From an uncultured Candidatus Melainabacteria bacterium (GTDB taxonomy: Bacteria; Cyanobacteriota; Vampirovibrionia; Gastranaerophilales; Gastranaerophilaceae), in the NCBI GenBank assembly GCA_949902595.1, contig CATLDC010000010.1:1-64000 (forward strand): DNA of 64,000 nt. Reading direction: 5' to 3'. Positions 56,970 to 64,000 of the stretch are shown in pieces. The notes beneath the pieces were generated by a model. The model had not been told where the DNA came from and ran no database searches. It saw only the letters and a program-made list of their open reading frames with translations. Each line of letters begins with the position of its first letter. Positions within the stretch are counted from its first letter, which is position 1. The position numbers and the translations under genes were made by a program.

Positions 56970-58082
56970 TTATATATAATTTAGCGGGTTATTAGGCTGC
57001 CCGTTTACCCTTACCTCGAAGTGGCAGTGTGGCCCGGTGCTGTAGCCTGTTGTGCCTTCGTAGCCAAGAACCTGACCTTTTGAAACACGCTGGCCTTTTG
57101 CAACAGCAGTAGAGTTCATGTGTGCGTACAAGGTAGTAATCGGTTTTCCGTTAACAATACCATGTTCAACAATAACAACCTTCCCGTATCCGCCATACCA
57201 GCCGGAATAAATAACCTTGCCGGAATTAGATGCGCGGATAGCGCCCAGATTAGGACCGCCTATATCCACACCGGAGTGGAAGGATTTGCTGTTAAAAATC
57301 GGGTGTGTTCTCCAGCCAAACGGCGAAGTAATTCTGCCCTGAATTGGCTTAATGAAACCGGAAGCTACCTGAATATCGGTATCTCTCGCGGTTTTATTAA
57401 TATATGAACCAATGCTTGCAGATTGTTTGGCAAGTTCTTTTTCTGCTTTCTGGTAAGCAATCCTGTCGGTTCTAAGCTTATTAATCATGTTTTCATTTTT
57501 ATTAATAGCTTTTTGGATATAAGTTTGCTGGGAATTAAGTGAGGCAACAGAGCGTTCGAGATTGCGTTTTCTTGCTTCAATATTGTATTTGAGCATTGCA
57601 ATTTCCTGCGCTTTTTTCTTCGCCACAATCATTCTGTCATAATCTTCTTTAAGAATAATTTTTTGGAAATAAACCCTGTCAACGAGCATATTGATATCTT
57701 CTGAAGTAATCAGAAGCTCAAAGAATGCTTTCCTCTGCACCTTGAACACTTTTCTAATATGCATAGCCAGCACAGAGTTAAGACTATTGTATTCAGCAGC
57801 CGCTCTATCAAGCTGTGCCTGCATTCCATTCAATTCTTTCTGGGCGCTTAGAATCTGGGTTTTGGAGTTTTGAAGCGAGGTGGTCGCGTTTTCTAACTTT
57901 TGCTGGTTTTTATAAAGTTTGTTGGTTTCAACGCTTTCCAGCCATTTCAGGTGATTTATTTTTGCACGGGTTTGTTTTTTCTTTGTTTCAAGGTCAGAGG
58001 CTGCAAAAGTGGCACAACACGCGAATGTGTTGAGTATCAAAGCGAATAATACCAAGATGCCTAATACTTTTTTTCCAGCCAA
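56970..58082 (-). CDS. M23 family murein hydrolase with N-terminal coiled coil (EnvC/NlpD-like)
   Basis: A 370-residue exported protein starting at a TTG (GGGAG upstream). Signal peptide 1-28; long coiled coil about 30-230; LytM/M23 domain about 245-370 with FGWRTHPIFNSKSFHSGVDIG (His and Asp ligands) and TGYSTGPHCHFEVRV (His-x-His). All zinc ligands are present, so it may be an active endopeptidase rather than an EnvC-type activator. It lies 18 nt after the 37-aa membrane peptide gene and before the LptD-like gene. Confidence 0.92.
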   Translation of the reverse strand: MAGKKVLGILVLFALILNTFACCATFAASDLETKKKQTRAKINHLKWLESVETNKLYKNQQKLENATTSLQNSKTQILSAQKELNGMQAQLDRAAAEYNSLNSVLAMHIRKVFKVQRKAFFELLITSEDINMLVDRVYFQKIILKEDYDRMIVAKKKAQEIAMLKYNIEARKRNLERSVASLNSQQTYIQKAINKNENMINKLRTDRIAYQKAEKELAKQSASIGSYINKTARDTDIQVASGFIKPIQGRITSPFGWRTHPIFNSKSFHSGVDIGGPNLGAIRASNSGKVIYSGWYGGYGKVVIVEHGIVNGKPITTLYAHMNSTAVAKGQRVSKGQVLGYEGTTGYSTGPHCHFEVRVNGQPNNPLNYI

Positions 58083-58100
58083 AAATCAGTTCTCCCGTTT

Positions 58101-58214
58101 TTATTTACCGAGCGTTGGAAGTATCATCAAAAGTCCCATGCCAACAGTCCACAAGATAAATGATACTGCAATTAACCCAACTATCAATTTTTTATGTTCT
58201 CTAAAAAAATCCAT
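58101..58214 (-). CDS. 37-residue single-pass membrane peptide
   Basis: The peptide starts MDFFREHKKLIVGLIAVSF and continues with a hydrophobic run to MILPTLGK. AGAGGTG lies just before the ATG. One transmembrane helix after a positively charged start means the N-terminus is probably inside. The MDFFREHKKLI start resembles the anchor region of SurA/PpiD-type foldases, so it could be a detached anchor or an independent small protein. First gene before the M23 gene, 18 nt apart. Confidence 0.7.
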   Translation of the reverse strand: MDFFREHKKLIVGLIAVSFILWTVGMGLLMILPTLGK

Positions 58215-58290
58215 TTTCACCTCTTACTATATCATAGTACAAAAATAGATTTTGAGCAATTTGTAAATAATAAACCCCAAAATGAAAAAA

Positions 58291-58372
58291 TGTCGTAGGG
58301 GGGACTTGAACCCCCAAGGATTTCTCCACACGCCCCTCAAACGTGCGCGTATACCGATTCCGCCACTACGAC
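58291..58372 (-). tRNA. tRNA-Leu, anticodon GAG
   Basis: On the minus strand GTCGTAG pairs with CTACGAC. The anticodon arm CACGT-TTGAGGG-GCGTG places GAG at 34-36, reading CUC/CUU codons. A class II extra arm (TGGAGAAATCCTT region) and a T arm with GGTTCAAGTCC follow. No CCA is encoded. Fragments of its 5' end recur twice just upstream (see repeats). Confidence 0.93.
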
Positions 58373-58486
58373 CCGTACTCTTATATATTCAATTTTCAAT
58401 TATTGCCAGTCTTCGTGGCGGATGTTCCCTCAAGGGGAACCCTCTCGGAAAACGTGACATTTAGTCACCTTTTCCTGCGGCAGAGT

Positions 58487-58497
58487 GCCACTACGAC
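58487..58497 (-). repeat. copy 1 of tRNA-Leu 5' end fragment
   Basis: GTCGTAGTGGC on the minus strand, identical to the first 11 bases of tRNA-Leu(GAG), 125 bp upstream of them. Confidence 0.65.
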
Positions 58498-58618
58498 ATA
58501 GATTTTCTTAGGTTTGCCATAAGCGGAATCGGTATTATCCGATATACGGCTCACACGGCTTTCGCCGGATTCGCCTGCCTCCAGCCAAACGATTATCAAT
58601 CGTTTTGCCGGAGTCCTT

Positions 58619-58629
58619 GCCACTACGAC
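58619..58629 (-). repeat. copy 2 of tRNA-Leu 5' end fragment
   Basis: Second extra copy of GTCGTAGTGGC, 132 bp beyond copy 1. The intervening 58373-58618 contains several small hairpins (GTTCCC/GGGGAAC, GTGAC/GTCAC, AAACGATT/AATCGTTT) but no ORF or complete tRNA that I can support. Confidence 0.65.
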
Positions 58630-58707
58630 CCCCAATTTTTAATTATTTAATTTTCAACAAAACCATATTAACACAAAAACTTTTTTGTTACAAATGTTAT
58701 ATTTTTA

Positions 58708-58736
58708 TTGACATGAAATTTCGTCTGTTTAACAAT
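58708..58736 (+). promoter_or_regulatory. promoter of the 58762 gene
   Basis: TTGACA (58708-58713), 17-bp spacer, AACAAT (58731-58736). GTTACAAATGTTAT (58687-58700) lies just upstream. Confidence 0.55.
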
Positions 58737-58761
58737 TAAAATACAAGGAAAGGCAAGGCTT

Positions 58762-58992
58762 ATGAACGTATCATCAATTTCAGTATCAGACAACTGCAAA
58801 CCAAGAAGAAACATGTTTATCAAATATGCAAACAGCTTCATGTCAATGATGAACAACGAAAAAAACCCTGTGGAAAAAGCACAAAAAGCCAACCTTCCTG
58901 CTGAAAAGAAAATCAACAAAACAATGGGAATCGAAACGCTTACGATTTTCCCTAAAGAAGTTGTTGACGGAAAAACAATTATCACAGCCTAA
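58762..58992 (+). CDS. hypothetical protein, 76 aa
   Basis: Not recognised. A basic soluble protein ([20 protein letters not shown], later [20 protein letters not shown]) with a short beta-like end ([20 protein letters not shown]). AAGGAAAGG precedes the ATG and a reasonable promoter lies upstream. 20 nt before dut and likely cotranscribed. Lineage-specific unknown. Confidence 0.72.
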   Translation: MNVSSISVSDNCKPRRNMFIKYANSFMSMMNNEKNPVEKAQKANLPAEKKINKTMGIETLTIFPKEVVDGKTIITA

Positions 58993-59012
58993 ATATAGAG
59001 GGGAAGTATTTA

Positions 59013-59450
59013 ATGATTTTAAAGATTTTTAGAATGGAGCACAATCGTTTTGTGCCTGAATACAAAACAGAAGGCGCTGCCGGAATGGATTTATGCGCTG
59101 CAATCGACGAACCTGTTACTTTACAACCGCTTGAGCGAAAACTCATCCCTACAGGTTTGAAAATCGAACTCGAGCATGGCTACGAAGCCCAAATCAGACC
59201 GCGCTCCGGACTTTCTATCAAGCACGGCATAAGCCTTATCAACTGCGTCGGCACAATAGACGAGGACTATAGAGGCGAAGTCTGCATCCCTGTTGTAAAC
59301 CTCTCCAACGAAGCTTACACAATCAATCCGGATGAAAGAGTTGCACAAATGGTAATCGCACGCTGCGAGCAGGCTAAAATCGAAGTGGTGACTGAACTTA
59401 CGGAAACCGTACGCGGCGCTGGCGGGTTTGGCTCTACCGGTAAATTATAA
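59013..59450 (+). CDS. dut: dUTP diphosphatase
   Basis: Hydrolyses dUTP to dUMP, limiting uracil in DNA and supplying thymidylate synthesis. The 145-residue trimeric dUTPase has all five motifs: AGMDLCAA near 23, [11 protein letters not shown] near 66-76, [11 protein letters not shown] near 85-95, RVAQMVIAR near 109, and the C-terminal [15 protein letters not shown] lies upstream of the ATG. Confidence 0.96.
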   Translation: MILKIFRMEHNRFVPEYKTEGAAGMDLCAAIDEPVTLQPLERKLIPTGLKIELEHGYEAQIRPRSGLSIKHGISLINCVGTIDEDYRGEVCIPVVNLSNEAYTINPDERVAQMVIARCEQAKIEVVTELTETVRGAGGFGSTGKL

Positions 59451-59488
59451 TTTTTATTAACTTTTATTGCACAAATTTCCCAAAATGC

Positions 59489-59517
59489 TTGACGGTTAAG
59501 GGAAAAAAGGTTAGAAT
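59489..59517 (+). promoter_or_regulatory. promoter of the zinc-ribbon gene
   Basis: TTGACG (59489-59494), 17-bp spacer, TAGAAT (59512-59517). An 11-bp inverted repeat (59519-59548) covers the expected start site. Confidence 0.65.
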
Positions 59518-59518
59518 T

Positions 59519-59548
59519 AAACCATAGCATGCTAATTTGCTATGGTTT
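59519..59548. repeat. hairpin or operator at the zinc-ribbon promoter
   Basis: AAACCATAGCA (59519-59529) and TGCTATGGTTT (59538-59548) with an 8-nt loop, between the -10 box and the AGGAG ribosome site. It may be an operator or a 5' mRNA hairpin. Confidence 0.6.
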
Positions 59549-59573
59549 ATTAAATTATTTAGGAGACAATGTC

Positions 59574-59855
59574 ATGTACCAAGACGAAACGCTTATTTGT
59601 GAAGATTGCGGCAGTGAATTTATTTTCACAGCTGGCGAACAGGAATTTTATGCTCAAAAAGGTTTAGCAAATAAGCCAAAGAGATGCCCTGACTGCAGAA
59701 AAGCAAAAAAACAACAACACAGAGGCAAAAAGAGAATGTTTGATGCAGTTTGTGCAAAATGCGGTAAACAAACACAGGTGCCTTTCAACCCTACACAAGG
59801 CAGAGATGTATTGTGCAGAGAATGCTTTGAAGCTGAAAAGGCTGCTGCTGTATAA
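59574..59855 (+). CDS. zinc-ribbon domain protein, 93 aa
   Basis: A small protein with two Cys clusters: ICEDCGSEF near residue 8 and RCPDCRKAK near 37, then VCAKCGKQTQVPF near 59 and LCRECFEAE near 80. This is the pattern of the CxxC-x(n)-CxxC probable zinc-ribbon proteins widespread in cyanobacteria-related and other bacteria, with a basic middle (KKQQHRGKKRMF). Nucleic-acid binding is the usual guess. Start at 59574 with AGGAG upstream. Confidence 0.85.
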   Translation: MYQDETLICEDCGSEFIFTAGEQEFYAQKGLANKPKRCPDCRKAKKQQHRGKKRMFDAVCAKCGKQTQVPFNPTQGRDVLCRECFEAEKAAAV

Positions 59856-59873
59856 AATTGAATAATATTAAGC

Positions 59874-59908
59874 AAAAATCAGAGGTTTATTAAAGCCTCT
59901 GATTTTTT
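59874..59908. terminator. bidirectional terminator between zinc-ribbon gene and nagZ
   Basis: AAAATCAGAGG and CCTCTGATTTT with T runs on both strands; it overlaps the last codons of nagZ. Confidence 0.8.
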
Positions 59909-60828
59909 AATGCCTGTATCCTATTATTAGACTCAAAAATACGAGCTCTCAATTCCTCATTCTTTTGAGCCTCATAAGCAAGCCGCTCAATAACATCGAT
60001 GGTTTCAGAATTAGCGTCTCTAAATATAAACATGTCAACACCCGCAAGAATCGCCATGACACACGCTTCCAGCGAGCCAAAATCCTGCACGCCTTTCATC
60101 ACCATATCATCTGATATCACAACACCGTCGTATTTTAGCGTGTTCCTCAAATACCCGATTGCGTTCTTGCTCAAAGAAGCCGGAATCACCTCTTTGTCAA
60201 AGCAGGTGCAGTGTAGATGCGCTGCCATAATCATATCAGCCTCGCAGGTAAAAGGCTTTATATGAACTTTTTCCATAACCTCAAGTGGCAAGTCGATTTG
60301 AGGAAGGGTTAAGTGGCTGTCCTTATCCGCATCACCGTGTCCGGGGTAATGCTTAAGACATGGTATTATCCTGTTTTTGCGGTATATTTTTGATACCAAA
60401 TTCACGCCCTGTATCACCTCGTCGGTCTTATCAGAAAATGCGCGTTCGCCGATTATCGGGTTATCAGGGTTTGTATTAACATCCGCGCAGGGTGCAAAAT
60501 TAAGGTTTATCCCGTATTCGCCAAGTTCATGTGCGATTTTGTCGGTTTGTTCTGCCAAGAAATTTTCGCCTTTTTGAAAAGCAAAGCGCGGAGAAAGGTA
60601 CCTTTCATGGATATTTTCTGTGCGCTCAACCCGTCCGCCTTCCTGATCAATCGACAGGAAGGGAGGAATTAGAGATTTTTGTTTTATATCTGATATTAAG
60701 GATTTAAATTGTTCTTTTGATTCAATATCTCTTGTAAAAAATATAACGCCGCCAAGACCTTTTGAAAGAGCCTTATCAAGTTCTGTACCGGTTCCTAAAA
60801 TAAACATTTGATAAATCAGTTTTTCCAT
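59890..60828 (-). CDS. nagZ: beta-N-acetylhexosaminidase, GH3 family
   Basis: Removes GlcNAc from anhydro-muropeptides in peptidoglycan recycling. The 312-residue one-domain GH3 enzyme has IDQEGGRVERTE near residues 62-73, LKHYPGHGDADKDSHLTLP near 158-176 with the catalytic Asp-x-His pair, and GVVISDDMVMKG near 233-244 with the nucleophile Asp. The ATG at 60828 fits a promoter whose -10 is 6 nt away and there is no ribosome site; the longer frame start is unlikely. Confidence 0.93.
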   Translation of the reverse strand: MEKLIYQMFILGTGTELDKALSKGLGGVIFFTRDIESKEQFKSLISDIKQKSLIPPFLSIDQEGGRVERTENIHERYLSPRFAFQKGENFLAEQTDKIAHELGEYGINLNFAPCADVNTNPDNPIIGERAFSDKTDEVIQGVNLVSKIYRKNRIIPCLKHYPGHGDADKDSHLTLPQIDLPLEVMEKVHIKPFTCEADMIMAAHLHCTCFDKEVIPASLSKNAIGYLRNTLKYDGVVISDDMVMKGVQDFGSLEACVMAILAGVDMFIFRDANSETIDVIERLAYEAQKNEELRARIFESNNRIQALKNQRL

Positions 60829-60834
60829 AAAACA

Positions 60835-60864
60835 ATCATACATTTAATTGATTAGAAAAATCAA
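60835..60864 (-). promoter_or_regulatory. promoter of nagZ, leaderless type
   Basis: On the minus strand TTGATT, 18-bp spacer, TATGAT, then 6 nt to the ATG. Confidence 0.6.
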
Positions 60865-60922
60865 CTTTTTATTATAATAGAATTAGGATATAATAGGGAT
60901 AAAAGGAGTAAACAGAGTCAGT

Positions 60923-61375
60923 ATGAAGAAAATAATATTAACGATTCTTGCGGGATTTTTTCTATTATCAGCCATAAGTCTTGATGTTTCTGCGGCGAAG
61001 AAGTCTTCAAAGCTTTCAAAAGAAGCAATCACAGAGATGTCTGACAACATAGACAAGTTAACAGAAAAAATATACGGCAGGGCTCTTTTATCTCCGCAGG
61101 ACAACGAGACCTTAATCGGGATAAAAATAAAACTTGATAACCAGATGCTTGTATCGTCTTCAACCGAGCTCGCGCCTTTGTATTACAAGGCCGGCAATGT
61201 TTACAGGCTCCGTGATATGAAGCCCGAAGCAATTGAGTGTTATCAGACAATTTTAGAAAACTTCTCTGACACAGCACTGGCTCCAAAAGCACGTGCTGCG
61301 CTTGAAACACTCGGGGTAACAGTTACGGCTCCGCAAAGTTCGGAAGAAGAATCTGAAAGTGATGAAGGCATATAA
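60923..61375 (+). CDS. exported protein with TPR-like helices, 150 aa
   Basis: Signal peptide at 1-25 (IILTILAGFFLLSAISLDVSAA), then helical segments with a TPR-type unit (LAPLYYKAGNVYRLRDMKPEAIECYQTIL near 79-107, followed by APKARAALETLG) and a Ser/Glu-rich tail. It resembles the short periplasmic tetratricopeptide proteins of this lineage, such as the C-terminal part of 36097-36789. AAAAGGAG lies 14 nt before the ATG. Role unknown. Confidence 0.78.
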   Translation: MKKIILTILAGFFLLSAISLDVSAAKKSSKLSKEAITEMSDNIDKLTEKIYGRALLSPQDNETLIGIKIKLDNQMLVSSSTELAPLYYKAGNVYRLRDMKPEAIECYQTILENFSDTALAPKARAALETLGVTVTAPQSSEEESESDEGI

Positions 61376-61376
61376 T

Positions 61377-61408
61377 AAAAAAGACGGATTTTAAAATCCG
61401 TCTTTTTT
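61377..61408. terminator. bidirectional terminator between 60923 and 61412 genes
   Basis: AAAAGACGGATTTT and AAAATCCGTCTTTT with T runs on both strands. Confidence 0.9.
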
Positions 61409-61411
61409 AAT

Positions 61412-62011
61412 TTATTTTGTTGTTTGAATAAACAAGCTTATCAAATCATTCAAAGCCGAGTATTGTTTCTGATAGCTTTGTGATTGTTTTTCTAATGTTA
61501 AAATTTGTTTTTTGTATTCCTGAATAGAAGCCTGACATTCGCGTGCAGAGACTTTCAGGTTTTCCTGAACCTGCTGCGCGTCTTGAAGAACGCTCTTCAT
61601 AGAAATTCCAAGAGCTTCCATGGTTTGTTTGATAATCTGAGCGCCTGTGTGTCTTGAAACACCACTTGGCAGCTGGGAAATAAGTTTTTTCAAAACTGTA
61701 ATATTTGCAGGCATTTCAAAAGATTCGCTCATTGTCTCAACAACAGGAGTCTGAACCGGTTTTGGCTCTGCAAAGAACGGGTCTTGTTCTTCTGCAATAT
61801 CGTCAAAGAAATTACTGCTTGCAGCTTTAGCCGGTTTTGCAGGTTCTGCAAAAATATCATCATTAGAAGATGAAGCAAATATATCGTTATTAATAGGATT
61901 TGTAACAGGGGTTGATTCAAAGCTTACCGGCTCTGTTTCGAAATCCATACTTTCTGCTTGTTTTTTCAAAGCTTCTACAATCTTTTTTCCAACACTTTCA
62001 TTATTCGGCAT
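61412..62011 (-). CDS. hypothetical protein with C-terminal coiled coil, 199 aa
   Basis: Not recognised. The N-terminal 90 residues are low complexity, rich in Phe, Asp, Glu and Pro (NDIFASSSNDDIFAEPAKP, NFFDDIAEEQDPFF); about 95-150 is a compact helical domain (MPANITVLKKLISQLPSGVSRHTGAQ); about 150-199 is a coiled coil (LKVSARECQASIQEYKKQIL). The middle resembles no family I can name. Cytoplasmic. Separate transcription unit before rpoD. Confidence 0.75.
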   Translation of the reverse strand: MPNNESVGKKIVEALKKQAESMDFETEPVSFESTPVTNPINNDIFASSSNDDIFAEPAKPAKAASSNFFDDIAEEQDPFFAEPKPVQTPVVETMSESFEMPANITVLKKLISQLPSGVSRHTGAQIIKQTMEALGISMKSVLQDAQQVQENLKVSARECQASIQEYKKQILTLEKQSQSYQKQYSALNDLISLFIQTTK

Positions 62012-62097
62012 ATTTTTAATACTCCCTCATAGGTTTACTGAAATCATTATATGGGAAACATGTTTAAAATCCAATAAAATGTAATGTTTTGTAAAAT

Positions 62098-62129
62098 AAA
62101 AAAGATGAATAAATCTATTCATCTTTTTT
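62098..62129 (-). terminator. terminator of dnaG-rpoD
   Basis: AAAGATGAATA and TATTCATCTTT with T run on the minus strand, 7 nt past the rpoD stop. Confidence 0.88.
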
Positions 62130-62135
62130 TATACC

Positions 62136-63230
62136 TTAGTTTTCTACGTATTCTCTCAATCGTTTGCTGCGATTAGGATGTCTTAGTTTTCTAAGCGCCT
62201 TCGCTTCAATCTGTCTGATACGCTCACGGGTTACGCCGAAGAGCTGTCCGACTTCTTCCAGAGTTCTCTGGCGTCCGTCGTCCATACCAAAACGGAGTCT
62301 CAAAACATCACGCTCACGAGGAGAAAGTGTGCAAAGAACTTCTGCAAGGTCTTCTCTAAGAAGTTCTGACGCAACGGTCTTGATTGGAGCGTCTGCTTCC
62401 TTGTCCTCAATAAAATCACCGAGTCTTGAATCTTCTTCCTTACCGATTGGTGTTTCCAATGACAAAGGCTCTTGAGCAATCTTGACGATTTCTCTTAGTT
62501 TTGAAATTGAAACGCCCATTTCAACTGCAAGTTCTTCTTCGGTTGGTTTTCTTGAAAGTTCCTGCGCAAGTCTTCTTGTTACTTTTTTAAGTTTGTTAAT
62601 TGTTTCAACCATGTGAACAGGGATACGGATTGTTCTTGCTTGGTCAGCAATCGCTCTTGTAATAGCCTGTCTAATCCACCATGTTGCATAAGTTGAGAAC
62701 TTGAAACCTCTTTCGTGGTCAAATTTTTCAGCTGCTCTGATTAAGCCAAGGTTGCCTTCCTGAATAAGGTCTAAAAAGAGCATGCCTCTACCCACGTATT
62801 TTTTTGCAATACTTACAACAAGTCTGAGGTTTGCCTGAACGAGTTTGCGTTTTGCAATCGCGCCCGGTGTGCCGCCTTGAATGATTTTGCGTGCAAGTTC
62901 GATTTCTTCGCTTGTTGAGAGTAATTTAATACGTCCGATTTCTCTTAAGTACAGTCTTACAGGATCTTCTACCGCCACACCTTTTGGAGCTTCTGTTTCC
63001 ATCTCGCTGTCGCGTGAGGAGCTTTCGGAGTCCATCATATAAAAATCGTCGCTTTTGATACCGCCCAATTTAGAAGAGGTAATAATGTCTTCAATATTAT
63101 CTGTTCCTAAATCAGTCTCAATGTAGTCAACAGCGTCATCGTCTTTTTCGCTGTCAAAATCCAGCATATCAAGACTTTCTTCTTCTACGACGCTTACTAC
63201 TGATGAATGTGAGTTTCTTTTTTGGGTCAT
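62136..63230 (-). CDS. rpoD: RNA polymerase primary sigma factor RpoD/SigA
   Basis: A 364-residue primary sigma. Residues 1-85 are acidic and variable; region 1.2 is [17 protein letters not shown] near 92-108; region 2 has [37 protein letters not shown] and [16 protein letters not shown] near 150-200; region 3 [11 protein letters not shown]; region 4 [51 protein letters not shown] near 298-348. It follows dnaG with one shared base, the classic macromolecular-synthesis order without rpsU. Confidence 0.97.
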   Translation of the reverse strand: MTQKRNSHSSVVSVVEEESLDMLDFDSEKDDDAVDYIETDLGTDNIEDIITSSKLGGIKSDDFYMMDSESSSRDSEMETEAPKGVAVEDPVRLYLREIGRIKLLSTSEEIELARKIIQGGTPGAIAKRKLVQANLRLVVSIAKKYVGRGMLFLDLIQEGNLGLIRAAEKFDHERGFKFSTYATWWIRQAITRAIADQARTIRIPVHMVETINKLKKVTRRLAQELSRKPTEEELAVEMGVSISKLREIVKIAQEPLSLETPIGKEEDSRLGDFIEDKEADAPIKTVASELLREDLAEVLCTLSPRERDVLRLRFGMDDGRQRTLEEVGQLFGVTRERIRQIEAKALRKLRHPNRSKRLREYVEN

Positions 63231-64000
63231 TATTTATCTCCAGTTCTTAATTTTATCTTATCTCTAAGCTGCATCTGTATTTTCAGGGCTTCTATTTCGT
63301 CATCGTTGACCTGTTTGTATTGCTGACGTATCTTTTCGGTTTCTTTTTCCTGATAACATTTCTTGAGCCTTACGATATTTTCTTTAACAGCTTTTTCAAA
63401 CTCGTCCGCCTCTAAGCCGTTAAATGCTTCCGAGAGCTGAACTAAATCTGTTAAAATTTGGGTCAAATTATCATCCTCAATGAATTCTGTATACAAACTT
63501 TTAGTCAATTCCTTAACATTATTTATTGTACATGAGATTTTGTCAATTGTATTTTTTACAATTATTAACGTTTCATCTTGAATGATATTTTCGGGGAACA
63601 ATTCATTGAGTTGTTGAAAACTTAACGAACCGCCACTTGCTAAAAAAACGCTCAATAAATTTTTTTGCGCTTTTATTTCGAATTGTGAAGAATTTGTTAC
63701 AAGATTTTTTTTATTCTGTACGCTCCCTACATATTCCCCTAAATTATTAACCCTGCTAAGCTCTTTAAGCATGGCATTTTCGTCGATATTTAATACCGTT
63801 GACACCATTTTAACATATTCTGATTGAATAATCTTGTTGTTGACATCTTTTAAAATCTCAATAATCTGATTAACAAGCTCAGCCTTTTCCTGCGGAGTCT
63901 TTGCAGAACTCTTTTCCCTCAAAACATTGTTCAAAAGAAAATCAATCAACAGCGGCGCATTATTAATGTACTCGCTAAACGCCTCTCCGCCCATAGAACG
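63230..64000 (-). CDS. dnaG: DNA primase DnaG, C-terminal part (runs off the window)
   Basis: The frame stays open to the window edge, so the gene begins beyond it. The visible 250 residues cover [20 protein letters not shown] (the end of the catalytic core region) and the helical C-terminal domain that binds DnaB helicase ([21 protein letters not shown], and [17 protein letters not shown] to the end). The zinc-binding domain and the TOPRIM core are outside. The stop is one base into rpoD, so translation is coupled. Confidence 0.9.
   Translation of the reverse strand, partial: RSMGGEAFSEYINNAPLLIDFLLNNVLREKSSAKTPQEKAELVNQIIEILKDVNNKIIQSEYVKMVSTVLNIDENAMLKELSRVNNLGEYVGSVQNKKNLVTNSSQFEIKAQKNLLSVFLASGGSLSFQQLNELFPENIIQDETLIIVKNTIDKISCTINNVKELTKSLYTEFIEDDNLTQILTDLVQLSEAFNGLEADEFEKAVKENIVRLKKCYQEKETEKIRQQYKQVNDDEIEALKIQMQLRDKIKLRTGDK

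Overview
The window looks like a chromosomal segment of a diderm, non-photosynthetic relative of cyanobacteria, most likely a gut member of the Gastranaerophilales/Melainabacteria (Vampirovibrionia). This is an inference from family content: class III prepilins with an F-T-L-A-E-V-L-I-T-L processing region, a GH57 branching enzyme plus a GH57-DUF3536 protein, lipid A and LPS export genes (lpxI, lpxB, an LptD-like protein), AroF, MiaB, an RpoD of cyanobacterial style, and many small proteins that match no family I know. Base composition is moderately AT-rich and even. No rRNA, CRISPR array, prophage module or classical transposase is visible.

Layout. 1-6.2 kb: rpsO behind a folded leader, two related small genes with an identical promoter-proximal repeat, tRNA-Leu(UAG), a prepilin, the GH57 branching enzyme and a radical SAM protein. 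6.4-13 kb: first copy of a convergent two-gene module, a PHP hydrolase, aroF, and an operon with a PFL/UPF0210 protein, an HxlR regulator and a UPF0173 hydrolase. 13-14.6 kb: an accessory-looking patch with a structured transcript encoding a 26-residue hydrophobic peptide and two tandem AbrB-like regulators. 14.6-25 kb: metabolic and transport genes (MFS, coaE, an RsuA/RluB-family pseudouridine synthase, thioesterase, glyoxalase, a GHL10-like exported protein, an M20 peptidase, a homocitrate/isopropylmalate synthase relative, an AGCS symporter). 25-29 kb: a chimeric prepilin/YadA-head/S74 protein divergent from lpxI-lpxB, with two inverted copies of a perfect palindrome between them. 29.8-31 kb: second, inverted copy of the convergent two-gene module. 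31-41 kb: recF-galE facing a nine-gene operon obg-tadA-TIGR02757-TPR-pheA-punA-S4-yqaA-yjbQ; then tsaD. 41-48 kb: rpsU, and an operon sigma-gcvPB-miaB-alr-tonB-like. 48-58 kb: GH57-DUF3536, rarA, and an envelope operon (37-aa membrane peptide, M23 peptidase, LptD-like, class II aldolase). 58-64 kb: tRNA-Leu(GAG), dut, nagZ, rpoD and the 3' end of dnaG.

Most genes are housekeeping: translation and tRNA modification (rpsO, rpsU, obg, tadA, tsaD, miaB, S4), replication and repair (dnaG, recF, rarA, dut), amino acid metabolism (aroF, pheA, gcvPB, alr), lipid A/LPS assembly and peptidoglycan recycling.

The most unusual content is (a) two ~0.5-kb cassettes at 43963-44433 and 50958-51455, each a DUF559 (PD-(D/E)xK-like) nuclease gene between long structured terminal inverted repeats whose inner hairpins differ in sequence but keep their fold; (b) the prepilin-YadA-S74 chimera at 25132-26727, which keeps a plausible Ser-Lys autoprocessing dyad; (c) the duplicated convergent gene pair at 6381-7487 and 29854-30951, whose 3' ends overlap in both copies; (d) the small hydrophobic-peptide locus near 13.2 kb; and (e) repeated cases where a good -10 box lies 6-9 nt before a start codon that lacks a Shine-Dalgarno sequence, suggesting frequent leaderless mRNAs.
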